DNA of 16,806 nucleotides, taken from NCBI GenBank assembly GCA_902803195.1, contig CADCOX010000104.1:1-16806 (forward strand). Reading direction: 5' to 3'. Within the stretch, counting starts at the first letter, position 1. Each line of letters begins with the position of its first letter. The notes below the pieces were generated by a model. The model worked only from the letters and a program-made list of their open reading frames with translations. It searched no databases and had not been told where the DNA came from. This document shows positions 1 through 7,038 of this stretch, piece after piece. The translations under genes and the position numbers were made by a program. The DNA is from an uncultured Bacteroidales bacterium. Lineage in GTDB: Bacteria > Bacteroidota > Bacteroidia > Bacteroidales > Bacteroidaceae.

Positions 1-143
1 GCTACCTTATAGTTAACGTCAGCGTCGAGGAGGGCGCGACGAACGTCCTTAAGCGTCTCTGCGACGTTGATTTCTGTTATCTTGCCTTCGCCCTTCAGTA
101 TCTTGAAGGATCGTTCGAGGCGTTCTGATAGATTTTCAAACAC
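1..143 (-). CDS. ffh: Signal recognition particle GTPase Ffh, N-terminal fragment
   Basis: This is the first 47 codons of Ffh, the SRP54-type GTPase that binds 4.5S RNA and the signal sequences of nascent membrane proteins and delivers ribosomes to FtsY. The gene continues past the left edge of the window. The translation starts (M)FENLSERLERSFKILKG and continues with ITEINVAETLKDVRRALLDA, the highly conserved N-domain helices of bacterial Ffh. The GTPase G domain and the methionine-rich M domain lie outside. The start is GTG at 143: no in-frame ATG lies upstream before a TAA stop, and the family begins MFENLS at exactly this point. There is no Shine-Dalgarno sequence, as is usual in Bacteroidetes. 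It lies 40 bp downstream of the GH115 gene on the same strand and may be read through from the secG cluster. Confidence 0.93.
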   Translation of the reverse strand, partial: MFENLSERLERSFKILKGEGKITEINVAETLKDVRRALLDADVNYKV

Positions 144-183
144 GATTGTATTGAATGATTAAAAGATTGAACAATGTAAAGGC

Positions 184-2604
184 CTATTTCCTAACAAAGA
201 TCTCATCGACGACGACGCCATCATCGAGGGCATCGAATCGAAGAGAGTGCTGACCAGCGGCACGAGTGACGGGTAGCGTTGTCGTGACGACAGCGTAGTT
301 CTGAAGCACATTCTGCTTCCACTGCTCACTGCGGCCTTCGGTGGCATAGGTGAAGGTCTGCGGTTCGGAACCGTCAAACGAGAGCGAGAATCGCTGCTGT
401 TCGTTGATGGGATGCGTGGGCAGCATGTGTATGACCACAGTCACGCTCTTCTGCGTACCGAAATCGTAGGTGAAATTATAGGTTACGTTGCATCCCTTAG
501 GCACAGGCATGGCTCGTATGCTGGCACCAAGGCCAAGCACGGGGTCGAGAACCGTAGAACCAGAGAAGGACGACGTGTTGTAGCTGGCCCCATAGAAGGT
601 GGCGATATTGGGGATGTCAGCCAGCAGGGGCTCTGTCGTCTGCGTACGCATGACGGGCTGGAACACAGTGAGCTGACGGGGGTTGGAGTTCATGATGCCC
701 TGCCACTTACCACCGCGCTGAGCGTTGTACTGGAGCGTAAGTGACTGGATGCGGTTGTGGGCTGCATCGCTGCGTCGCCACGTCTGCAGAACATTCTCAC
801 GCGAAAGGTAGGACTTGCCATGGCGGGCAAGTTGAGCACAGAGGTACTTCTCGCTCTGCAAGGCAGCACACATGATGGGGTACTCAACGAGTTGGAAGAA
901 AGCGTCGTAGCGAGTGGGATGCGCCTTTCGAACGCTATCGGCTATCCACTGAACGTTGTGCTGCAACTTGTCATAACGCGTGAGGCGATGGCGAATGCGC
1001 GTCTCGCTCCAGGGCAGGTCGTGGACGATGTTCCAATTATAATTGTCGGACTGCGGCTCCTCTACTCGGGTGACAGCCATGTGCTCGGGTTTGCGTTGGA
1101 AAGCCAAGTGATAGTGCTCCTTGAGATAGATGGACGCCAGACGTGCGATGTCGCGACTGACATTCTTAGCAATGAACTCCTCGATGTGACGACCCACACT
1201 CATGAGGCGCACGCTGTCGAGGTTCCAAGCCATATCCATGAAGAGCGAAAGTTGGTACTCGGCCGGCTTGATGTCGCCCACGTTCAGCACCCACATCCGA
1301 TTGGCTCCATGGTAGTAGGCCTCGGAGAGCTGCTGGAACATGAGGAAAGGACTGGCCGTGCCCAGCCATAGGTAGTCGTGGGGACGACCCCAGTAGGAGA
1401 CGTGGTAGTAGACGCCATTGCCACCCGTGCGAGACCGCTCACGTTCGTCGGGGAAGTGGCGGATGTAGCCATAGTTGTCATCGGTCCACATGAGCGTCAC
1501 GTCGTCGGGTACATGAAGGCCTGCCTTATAGGCTTCGAGAACCTCCTTGTAGGGGATGAACACTTGTGGAATCGTATAGAGCGACTTGCCGAGGTACTTG
1601 GCCAAAAGCGAACGCTGAGCGGTGATGACATCCTGAAGCGCCTCGCGCTGCTCGTCGACACCCGTCACACCTTGCATGGAACCATCGTGCAGACCTCGCA
1701 TACCCAAGGTATAGACCATAGGCTGACGAGCAGTCTGGCTGACGCGTTCCTCCCAGAAGTCGAGCACGCGTTGACGATTGGTCAACCAATTGTACTCGCC
1801 CTGCCCACGCACGGCCCACTCGCCTGCAGCGTTGCAAGCCAACGGCTCGCAGTGGCTGGAGCCGAGATAAATGCCGTAGCGCGCAGCTAACTCACGACAG
1901 CCCTCGGTAAGAAAGAACGGACGCGTGCACTCATGCATAGGCGGCCAATAGAGGTTGGCGCGCAGACGCAGCATGAGTTCGAAGATTCGCTCGGTGGTCT
2001 TCGGACCTATTGCATGCAAAGGATTGGGCTCATAAGTAATAGAAGCCCATGGCTGGAGGCCCCAATCCTCATCGTTGATGAAGATACCGCGGAAGGGAAC
2101 ATACGGTTCCTGACGTGTGACAAAGCCTTCCTGCAAGAGCAGCTGCGACCGAGGTTCGGGGTCGACATCAGCCCACCATTCCCACGGCGAGACGCCCAAC
2201 AAGCGCGAGAGTTCGATGACGCCATAGGCCGTCCCGGCAGGGTCGCTGCCGGCGATGACCAACTGTCCCGACGGCGATACCGCGAGGACAAAAGCCTGCA
2301 CTCTGTCGTGCAACCATGTGAGATCGACATCCGTACGTGCAAGGCGCTTAGCAGAGGGGCCATTGATACTGCCCACAAGAATCTGCGCGCCACGCTCCTC
2401 AACGGCGAGCGTAGTGCCAAGGACGCGCATGACATCGGTCTGCAAGAGCGAGACGGCTGTCAGCACGACATCGTCCTCCTGAGCATCGACAGCCAGGGAT
2501 GCCGACGCATGGGACGGTAAAACGAAAGCGCTGGCCTGCAGGGTCAGCGCTATCATGGCCAAGACGAGCGTCGAGGCTGTACGTTTGATGTCAAGTCCGA
2601 TCAT
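184..2604 (-). CDS. GH115 family glycoside hydrolase (probable alpha-glucuronidase)
   Basis: An 806-residue secreted enzyme. Known GH115 members remove (4-O-methyl)-glucuronic acid side chains from glucuronoxylan, including internal residues. Residues 1-26 form a signal peptide with a hydrophobic core (LVLAMIALTLQASA) and no lipobox Cys. An N-terminal accessory domain follows, with GTAYGVIELSRLLGVSPWEWW at about 124-144. The family hallmark FRGIFINDEDWGLQPW lies at 171-186 and opens the TIM-barrel catalytic region. LRANLYWPPMHECTRPFF lies near 214-231. The last ~110 residues look like the C-terminal beta-sandwich of the family. The length fits GH115. The start ATG is 12 bp after the secG stop, so co-transcription with secG is likely. 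No SusC/SusD genes or other xylanases are adjacent, so this is not visibly a polysaccharide utilization locus. Family assignment is firm; the exact substrate is inferred. Confidence 0.9.
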   Translation of the reverse strand: MIGLDIKRTASTLVLAMIALTLQASAFVLPSHASASLAVDAQEDDVVLTAVSLLQTDVMRVLGTTLAVEERGAQILVGSINGPSAKRLARTDVDLTWLHDRVQAFVLAVSPSGQLVIAGSDPAGTAYGVIELSRLLGVSPWEWWADVDPEPRSQLLLQEGFVTRQEPYVPFRGIFINDEDWGLQPWASITYEPNPLHAIGPKTTERIFELMLRLRANLYWPPMHECTRPFFLTEGCRELAARYGIYLGSSHCEPLACNAAGEWAVRGQGEYNWLTNRQRVLDFWEERVSQTARQPMVYTLGMRGLHDGSMQGVTGVDEQREALQDVITAQRSLLAKYLGKSLYTIPQVFIPYKEVLEAYKAGLHVPDDVTLMWTDDNYGYIRHFPDERERSRTGGNGVYYHVSYWGRPHDYLWLGTASPFLMFQQLSEAYYHGANRMWVLNVGDIKPAEYQLSLFMDMAWNLDSVRLMSVGRHIEEFIAKNVSRDIARLASIYLKEHYHLAFQRKPEHMAVTRVEEPQSDNYNWNIVHDLPWSETRIRHRLTRYDKLQHNVQWIADSVRKAHPTRYDAFFQLVEYPIMCAALQSEKYLCAQLARHGKSYLSRENVLQTWRRSDAAHNRIQSLTLQYNAQRGGKWQGIMNSNPRQLTVFQPVMRTQTTEPLLADIPNIATFYGASYNTSSFSGSTVLDPVLGLGASIRAMPVPKGCNVTYNFTYDFGTQKSVTVVIHMLPTHPINEQQRFSLSFDGSEPQTFTYATEGRSEQWKQNVLQNYAVVTTTLPVTRAAGQHSLRFDALDDGVVVDEIFVRK

Positions 2605-2616
2605 GAAGCGCGGTGC

Positions 2617-2988
2617 TTAGTTCGCGGGAGCCTCAGCAGGAGCAGCGGGAGCATCGGCAGCAGGAGTCTCCTGAACATCCGTGGCAGGAATGCCAGGAAG
2701 ATTCGTGGGTGCTGTAGCCTTCTGCTCGGTGGCGACGCCTTCCATGACGGAAGAATCGGCGGCTGCACGCGGAATGAAGAAAACGGAGAGAACACTGAAG
2801 ATGACCATAGCAGCGGCCAAGCCCCATGTAAGTTTCTCGATGACATCGGTAGTCTTGCGAACACCCATCACCTGATTGCCGCTGGCAAAGCCACTGGCAA
2901 GACCGCCTCCCTTAGACTCCTGAATGAGTACGATGAGGCACATGAAGATGGATGCGATGACTACAAGAATAACTAATAAGTTGTACAT
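2617..2988 (-). CDS. secG: Preprotein translocase subunit SecG
   Basis: SecG is the small integral subunit of the SecYEG channel and assists SecA-driven export. The 123-residue product shows the usual two transmembrane helices (about 4-22 and 53-72). Between them is the conserved cytoplasmic loop with QESKGGGLASGFASGNQ and a MGVRKTTD stretch. The family signature QESKGGGL makes the call secure. After TM2 there is a ~50-residue Ala/Pro/Glu-rich tail (ETPAADAPAAPAEAPAN at the end). This low-complexity extension is common in Bacteroidetes SecG and probably disordered. The gene lies 24 bp after the TPR protein gene and 12 bp before the GH115 gene on the same strand. No TAnnTTTG promoter is visible in the upstream gap, so it is probably transcribed from further upstream. 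Confidence 0.94.
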   Translation of the reverse strand: MYNLLVILVVIASIFMCLIVLIQESKGGGLASGFASGNQVMGVRKTTDVIEKLTWGLAAAMVIFSVLSVFFIPRAAADSSVMEGVATEQKATAPTNLPGIPATDVQETPAADAPAAPAEAPAN

Positions 2989-3012
2989 TTTGTTTGATAT
3001 TTTTATTTGTTA

Positions 3013-3825
3013 TTATTCGCTCTTTTGGTTCCGTTCGTTGATGAGTATTTTCTCGAGGAATCGGATTTGGTCTGCAAAGTAACGGTTTTTTTGTGGATAA
3101 AGCAAACTTATTCGCCGAATAATTTCAATTGCCTTCGCATATTTGCCCTGTTTGATGTAAATTCGTGCCAAAGTCTCGGTAAAATAGGCCTCTGAAGGCT
3201 CTATTTCGTGCTCTTCGTCGACATCGTCGTCGGTTTCAATATCATCTCCGGCAGAGGTATTTGGCGATGGAGAAGGTTGTAAAACATTTTCTTTCGGCTT
3301 TATCGGCTCTTGCGCATCGCTCCCTATTTCAGGCTCAACAGGTGCAGTCGCCGATGCAGATGGCATTGTTGCCAAAGGTTCTTGGGCTGCTTCATCATCA
3401 ACGACTGCATCGTCGAGTTGGAGCAAGTAGGAAGTATAATCGACCGTGGCATCAGCTGGATGTGTCCGTCGGGGCGTAGTTGTCTCCGGGCGCTGCTGAA
3501 GGAAACTGTCGATGAGCGAGAGGGTGCGGTCGGCAGCAGGCAGTTCTTGCGAAGCCTCGTCAGCGGCTGGGGAGACAGCCGATGGCTCACTACTGAAGTG
3601 ATTGCCCTCGAAGAGTTCGAACAGGCGACGCCGATCGGGCATAGAGATGGCAGCCTTACGCAGTTCGAGACCGAATCGTTCGTCCTGCAATTGATAGAGC
3701 CCTCGCAGCAGAAGCAGACGCGCCGTCTGAAACGATGGATGCTGCTCGAGCAATTGCTGCAAGTCCTTGACTGCCTCGGCGTCAAGCAGTTCGGGATGAT
3801 GGATGTAGGTCGATAGGGATTGCAT
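3013..3825 (-). CDS. Conserved Bacteroidetes TPR-like protein with an acidic linker
   Basis: A 270-residue protein of unknown function, without signal peptide or membrane segment, so probably cytoplasmic. Three parts can be seen. Residues 1-75 are helical (HPELLDAEAVKDLQQLLEQH, then PSFQTARLLLLRGLYQL), an N-terminus that I recognise from Bacteroidetes homologues found next to secG. Residues ~80-205 are rich in Pro, Glu, Asp and Ser and end in a strongly acidic run (DDIETDDDVDEEHEIEPSE), so they are probably disordered. Residues ~212-262 form a TPR-like helical hairpin (YFTETLARIYIKQGKYAKAI, then EIIRRISLLYPQKNRYFA). It sits between lptE (32 bp gap) and secG (24 bp gap), which suggests an envelope-biogenesis or adaptor role. 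That role is inference from context only. Confidence 0.8.
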   Translation of the reverse strand: MQSLSTYIHHPELLDAEAVKDLQQLLEQHPSFQTARLLLLRGLYQLQDERFGLELRKAAISMPDRRRLFELFEGNHFSSEPSAVSPAADEASQELPAADRTLSLIDSFLQQRPETTTPRRTHPADATVDYTSYLLQLDDAVVDDEAAQEPLATMPSASATAPVEPEIGSDAQEPIKPKENVLQPSPSPNTSAGDDIETDDDVDEEHEIEPSEAYFTETLARIYIKQGKYAKAIEIIRRISLLYPQKNRYFADQIRFLEKILINERNQKSE

Positions 3826-3857
3826 AGCGATTACAGATTGCTCCGTGACGTAGTGTC

Positions 3858-4418
3858 CTACCAGTTGGCCACGGTAGCATTGAAGATTTGATCAGTGATG
3901 TCCTTGGTCATCTGTGTGACAAGCTCCTCCTGCACATTGATGAGTTGTTGAGTGGCATCGTACTCTGTCGTGGCAGAGAACTGGCGTTCGAAGTCCTCCT
4001 TGTGGTTCTTGTTGTTGGTGAAACGTACGTTGACGGTCATCTTCAACTGCACCTGCGAACTATAGCCATCGCTGCCCACACCTTTGTTGAACTGGTCGAA
4101 GCCTGTGATCTCGCCCGCAATGACGAGGTCTCCACCGCGCTTCACCTGCCTCAACTTAGTCTGCTGGGCAAAGATATCGGTGAGTCGATTGTTGAAAATC
4201 GACTGCATGGGCGCCCACACATAAGCCGAACGAATGGGGAACGGGTCGAGTTGGATGGTTTTGGTCTTAGTGTAGTCAATGCTGGCGCCATTGAACCTAT
4301 AGGAGATGGCGCATGAGGAGAGCGAGACAAGCGTCACGAGAAGCAAGCCATGCAAAATGCATCTTGCCCTTTTCGCGCACACACTGGCAAACCCATCATA
4401 CAATTTATCAATATTCAT
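3858..4418 (-). CDS. lptE: LptE-type LPS assembly lipoprotein
   Basis: A 186-residue outer-membrane lipoprotein of the LptE family, the plug that works with LptD to place lipopolysaccharide in the outer leaflet. After a basic N-terminus comes a hydrophobic stretch (ILHGLLLVTLVSLSSC) with a lipobox, giving Cys36 as the lipidated residue. The mature part begins AISYRFNGASIDY, followed by KTIQLDPFPIRSAYVWAPMQ and a long beta-rich/helical remainder ending in IFNATVANW, which matches Bacteroidetes LptE. The n-region is unusually long (about 20 residues). A GTG at 4382 would give a more standard signal peptide and is a possible alternative start. The gene follows the sigma-54-type activator by 19 bp, apparently in one transcription unit. 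Confidence 0.87.
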   Translation of the reverse strand: MNIDKLYDGFASVCAKRARCILHGLLLVTLVSLSSCAISYRFNGASIDYTKTKTIQLDPFPIRSAYVWAPMQSIFNNRLTDIFAQQTKLRQVKRGGDLVIAGEITGFDQFNKGVGSDGYSSQVQLKMTVNVRFTNNKNHKEDFERQFSATTEYDATQQLINVQEELVTQMTKDITDQIFNATVANW

Positions 4419-4437
4419 TTCTCACATTTCGAATTAA

Positions 4438-5709
4438 TTACATCTCATCCAATCCGTACTCCTTGATCTTTCGATAAAGCGTGCGCTCGCTGATGTGAAG
4501 TTCCTCGGCAGCCTTCTTGCGACGACCATGGTTCTTCTCGAGGGCCTTGATGATGAGCCGTTTCTCTTGTTCCTCTATAGAAAGCGTCTCCTCGACATAC
4601 TCTTCAGCAAAGGGCGTGGTATCATTGTGAGCAATGGGCTCTGCTGGATGCTGAGGGTTGATATAGGAAGCCGCTGTCGACGATGCCGAATGCGCATCCG
4701 TCACATCCATCGGCACGACTGCAGGCCGAGCGATGCCATGCGATGCCGGATAGGACGAAGGCATAGACATGGAGGAGAGTTGCTGCTTGAGTTCGCTGAC
4801 CTCGCGGTGGAGGGCGTTGATCATCTGAAAGAGCAGTTCGCGCTCAGAGGAATAGTTGTGGCCGTCGGCTCCCGTGCGTCCGACACGAACCAAGCCCCCT
4901 TTCTCCTCGATGGTAGGCCATATCTCGTAGTCGGAAAGAACCTCGGGCGTGACCACTCGTGTGTCGCGCATGAGGATAGACATCTGTTCCGTAAGGTTCT
5001 TGAGCTGGCGGATATTGCCCGGCCATTTGTAGCGCTTCATCACCTCTTCTGCATCTGGCGAGAGGGTGATGCGTTCGGGCATTTGATACTTGGCAGCAAT
5101 CTCCATCGCAAACTTCTTGAACAAGAGGATGATATCATCCCCTCGTTCACGCAAAGGCGGCATCTTGATGGGAATCGTATTCAAGCGATAGAAAAGGTCC
5201 TCGCGGAACTTACCGTCGCGAATGGCAGCTTGAATATTCACGTTGGTCGCTGCGACTATTCGCACATTGGTTTTCCTCACGTCGCTTGAGCCGACACGAA
5301 TATACTCGCCCGACTCGAGGACACGAAGGAGGCGTGCCTGTGTGCTCAGAGGCAGTTCGCCGACCTCATCAAGGAAGAGCGTACCTCCATCTGCAGCTCC
5401 GAAGTAACCTTCGTGCTCGCCAATAGCTCCAGTGAAAGCGCCTTTCTCGTGACCGAAAAGTTCGCTGTCGATGGTTCCTTCGGGGATACTTCCGCAGTTG
5501 ATAGCAAAGTACTTGCGCAGTCGGCGGAGGCTGTTATCATGAATCAAGCGCGGAATGATTTCCTTACCAACGCCACTCTCGCCCGTGATGAGCACAGAGA
5601 GGTCGGTCTTTGCTACTTGCAGGGCCGTGTCAAGGGCGTGGTTCAGCGCCTCGCAGTTACCGACGATGTTGTAGCGTTGCTTGATAGGTTGTAAATCTTT
5701 GGCGTTCAT
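4438..5709 (-). CDS. Sigma-54-dependent transcriptional activator without a receiver domain
   Basis: A 423-residue bacterial enhancer-binding protein that uses ATP hydrolysis to open promoters bound by RpoN holoenzyme. Residues ~15-245 are the AAA+ domain. Walker A is GESGVGKE (43-50), the sigma-54-contacting loop is an intact GAFTGA (90-95), and Walker B is GGTLFLDEV (108-116). Later come FREDLFYRLN and PPLRERGDDI, with WPGNIRQL in the lid. Residues ~384-420 are a Fis-type helix-turn-helix (HGRRKKAAEELHISERTLYR). The N-terminus has only ~14 residues before the AAA+ core, so no receiver, GAF or PAS sensor is present. The start at 5709 (MNAKDLQPIKQRY) fits the family. An ATG 30 bp upstream would put the start inside a perfect inverted repeat. 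Its place directly before lptE suggests an envelope-related job, which is inference. Confidence 0.92.
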   Translation of the reverse strand: MNAKDLQPIKQRYNIVGNCEALNHALDTALQVAKTDLSVLITGESGVGKEIIPRLIHDNSLRRLRKYFAINCGSIPEGTIDSELFGHEKGAFTGAIGEHEGYFGAADGGTLFLDEVGELPLSTQARLLRVLESGEYIRVGSSDVRKTNVRIVAATNVNIQAAIRDGKFREDLFYRLNTIPIKMPPLRERGDDIILLFKKFAMEIAAKYQMPERITLSPDAEEVMKRYKWPGNIRQLKNLTEQMSILMRDTRVVTPEVLSDYEIWPTIEEKGGLVRVGRTGADGHNYSSERELLFQMINALHREVSELKQQLSSMSMPSSYPASHGIARPAVVPMDVTDAHSASSTAASYINPQHPAEPIAHNDTTPFAEEYVEETLSIEEQEKRLIIKALEKNHGRRKKAAEELHISERTLYRKIKEYGLDEM

Positions 5710-5723
5710 ATCGATTGTTTTTG

Positions 5724-5742
5724 GTTGTGGCCAAGCCACAAC
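5724..5742. promoter_or_regulatory. Perfect inverted repeat before the sigma-54 activator gene
   Basis: GTTGTGGC, a 3-base spacer (CAA on the + strand) and GCCACAAC form a perfect 8-bp inverted repeat. It ends 14 bp upstream of the chosen start codon of the activator gene. It has no following T-run, so a terminator is unlikely. It could be an operator (possibly autoregulatory) or an RNA hairpin in the leader. The function is inferred from position only. Confidence 0.5.
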
Positions 5743-5783
5743 TTACACAAAAGAAAACGGATGTCAGGAGGAATAGACTAAAG

Positions 5784-5835
5784 GATAGATAGATAGATAG
5801 ACAGATTGATAGATAGACAGATAGATAGGCAGATT
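5784..5835. repeat. Imperfect GATA/GACA tetranucleotide repeat
   Basis: Thirteen consecutive 4-bp units lie in the gap between pdxA and the activator gene. In + strand order they are GATA x4, GACA, GATT, GATA x2, GACA, GATA x2, GGCA, GATT. The longest perfect run is four units. It lies 74 bp upstream of the activator start codon, so unit gain or loss would change promoter or leader spacing without touching a reading frame. Confidence 0.9.
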
Positions 5836-5849
5836 GAGGGAGTGACGAT

Positions 5850-6917
5850 TCAGCCACGCTCGCTCTTGTCGCGCTTGTCGACATAGAGTTTCTGCAAAGG
5901 ATTCTGGTGAGCTTCGTTCCAAGCCTGACGATTACGGAAGATGTCGATGGCGGTGTAGATGGCCTGACGGAACGAATTCTCGTTGGCTACCCCTTTGCCT
6001 GCGATGTCATAGCCTGTGCCATGGTCTGGACTCGTACGCACGAGGTCCAATCCTGCGGTCACATTGACACCATCCTCCATGGCCAAAAGCTTAAAAGGAG
6101 CCAGTCCCTGATCGTGGTACATAGCCAGCACGCCATCGAAATGCTCGTAGGCACGCGTTCCGAAGAAACCATCAGCAGCAAAGGGGCCATAGGCGATAAT
6201 GTCTTCAGCCCCAGCCTTCTCGCAGGCTGGGCAAATGGCGTCCTTCTCCTCGCTCCCCAACAATCCTTCCTCGCCTGCATGAGGGTTCAACGAGAGAACG
6301 GCAATGCGGGGATTGGAGATACCAAAGTCGGCCTGAAGCGAATGATGGAAAGTGCGCAGACGCTCGAGGACGGCCTCCTCAGTGATGGCAGCAGCAACCT
6401 TACTGATGGGCAAATGAGTCGTGACAAGGGCCACACGAATGTGCTCGTTCATCAGAATCATCAATGCCTTCTGCCCCTCCTTACCAACTCGATCTTGGAT
6501 ATACTCGGTATGACCTGGGAAATGGAATGCATCGCTCTGAATGGAGTTCTTATTGATGGGAGCCGTGACGATAACGTCGATGAGGCCGTCGCGCCAGTCC
6601 TTGACAGCACGCTCCAACGCATCATACGCCGCCTTGCCGGCTTCCTCTGTGGGTTGACCAAGGTCGATCTTCACCTCGTCGGCACAGCAATGAACGAGGT
6701 TAAGGTATTCCTCGCGCACATCGTTGGCCGAGTTGACCGTTGCAAAATTGGTCTGGAGGTCAAGACTCTTACGGTGATAGCTGGCCACTTTAGGCGAGCC
6801 ATAAATAATGGGGGTGCAGAGTTCCATCATGGCTGGATCTGCGAATGTCTTCAGTATAACCTCATAGCCAATACCATTGGGGTCGCCATGAGTGATGCCT
6901 ACTTTGATTTTGCTCAT
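5850..6917 (-). CDS. pdxA: 4-hydroxythreonine-4-phosphate dehydrogenase PdxA
   Basis: A 355-residue cytoplasmic enzyme of the DXP-dependent vitamin B6 pathway. It oxidises 4-phosphohydroxy-L-threonine with NAD to the unstable product that PdxJ condenses with 1-deoxyxylulose-5-phosphate to pyridoxine phosphate. The N-terminus VGITHGDPNGIGYEV is the family signature. The divalent-metal histidines expected from E. coli PdxA are present: H168 (TTHLP), H213 (LNPHAGEEG) and H268 (MYHDQGLAPFKL). GHTEYI (135-140) and the C-terminal TSPDHGTGYDIAGKG are also intact. The length is somewhat above the ~330 of E. coli, as is usual for Bacteroidetes. pdxJ is not in the window. The gene is 121 bp downstream of the DUF4837 gene, so it may have its own promoter, although I found no full TAnnTTTG match there. 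Confidence 0.95.
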   Translation of the reverse strand: MSKIKVGITHGDPNGIGYEVILKTFADPAMMELCTPIIYGSPKVASYHRKSLDLQTNFATVNSANDVREEYLNLVHCCADEVKIDLGQPTEEAGKAAYDALERAVKDWRDGLIDVIVTAPINKNSIQSDAFHFPGHTEYIQDRVGKEGQKALMILMNEHIRVALVTTHLPISKVAAAITEEAVLERLRTFHHSLQADFGISNPRIAVLSLNPHAGEEGLLGSEEKDAICPACEKAGAEDIIAYGPFAADGFFGTRAYEHFDGVLAMYHDQGLAPFKLLAMEDGVNVTAGLDLVRTSPDHGTGYDIAGKGVANENSFRQAIYTAIDIFRNRQAWNEAHQNPLQKLYVDKRDKSERG

Positions 6918-6934
6918 ATTGTTAGGTGTTTAGA

Positions 6935-6951
6935 GATGCTGCGACAGCATC
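6935..6951. promoter_or_regulatory. Perfect 7-bp inverted repeat just upstream of pdxA
   Basis: GATGCTG, a 3-base spacer and CAGCATC form a 17-bp perfect inverted repeat, 17 bp before the pdxA start codon. In RNA it would be a tight hairpin in the leader. It lacks a T-run, so it is not an intrinsic terminator of the upstream gene. An operator or leader hairpin is possible. Confidence 0.4.
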
Positions 6952-7038
6952 AAACTGAACATTGACGGAGAGTCGTCTTGTTTGAGTTATTACGCTTTTT
7001 ATTACTTGAGTTGTTTCACTTCCCAATTTGGAAGATAA

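Noticed and set aside
757..1371. 204-codon plus-strand open frame opposite the GH115 gene
   Set aside because: It is antisense to a well-supported gene with clear domains; no motif was recognised in it.
5907..6965. 352-codon plus-strand open frame opposite pdxA
   Set aside because: It is a shadow of pdxA, whose metal-binding histidines and signature motifs are intact.
7019..7034. CTTCC/GGAAG hairpin right after the DUF4837 stop
   Set aside because: Only 5 bp of stem and no T-run, so it is too weak to call a terminator.
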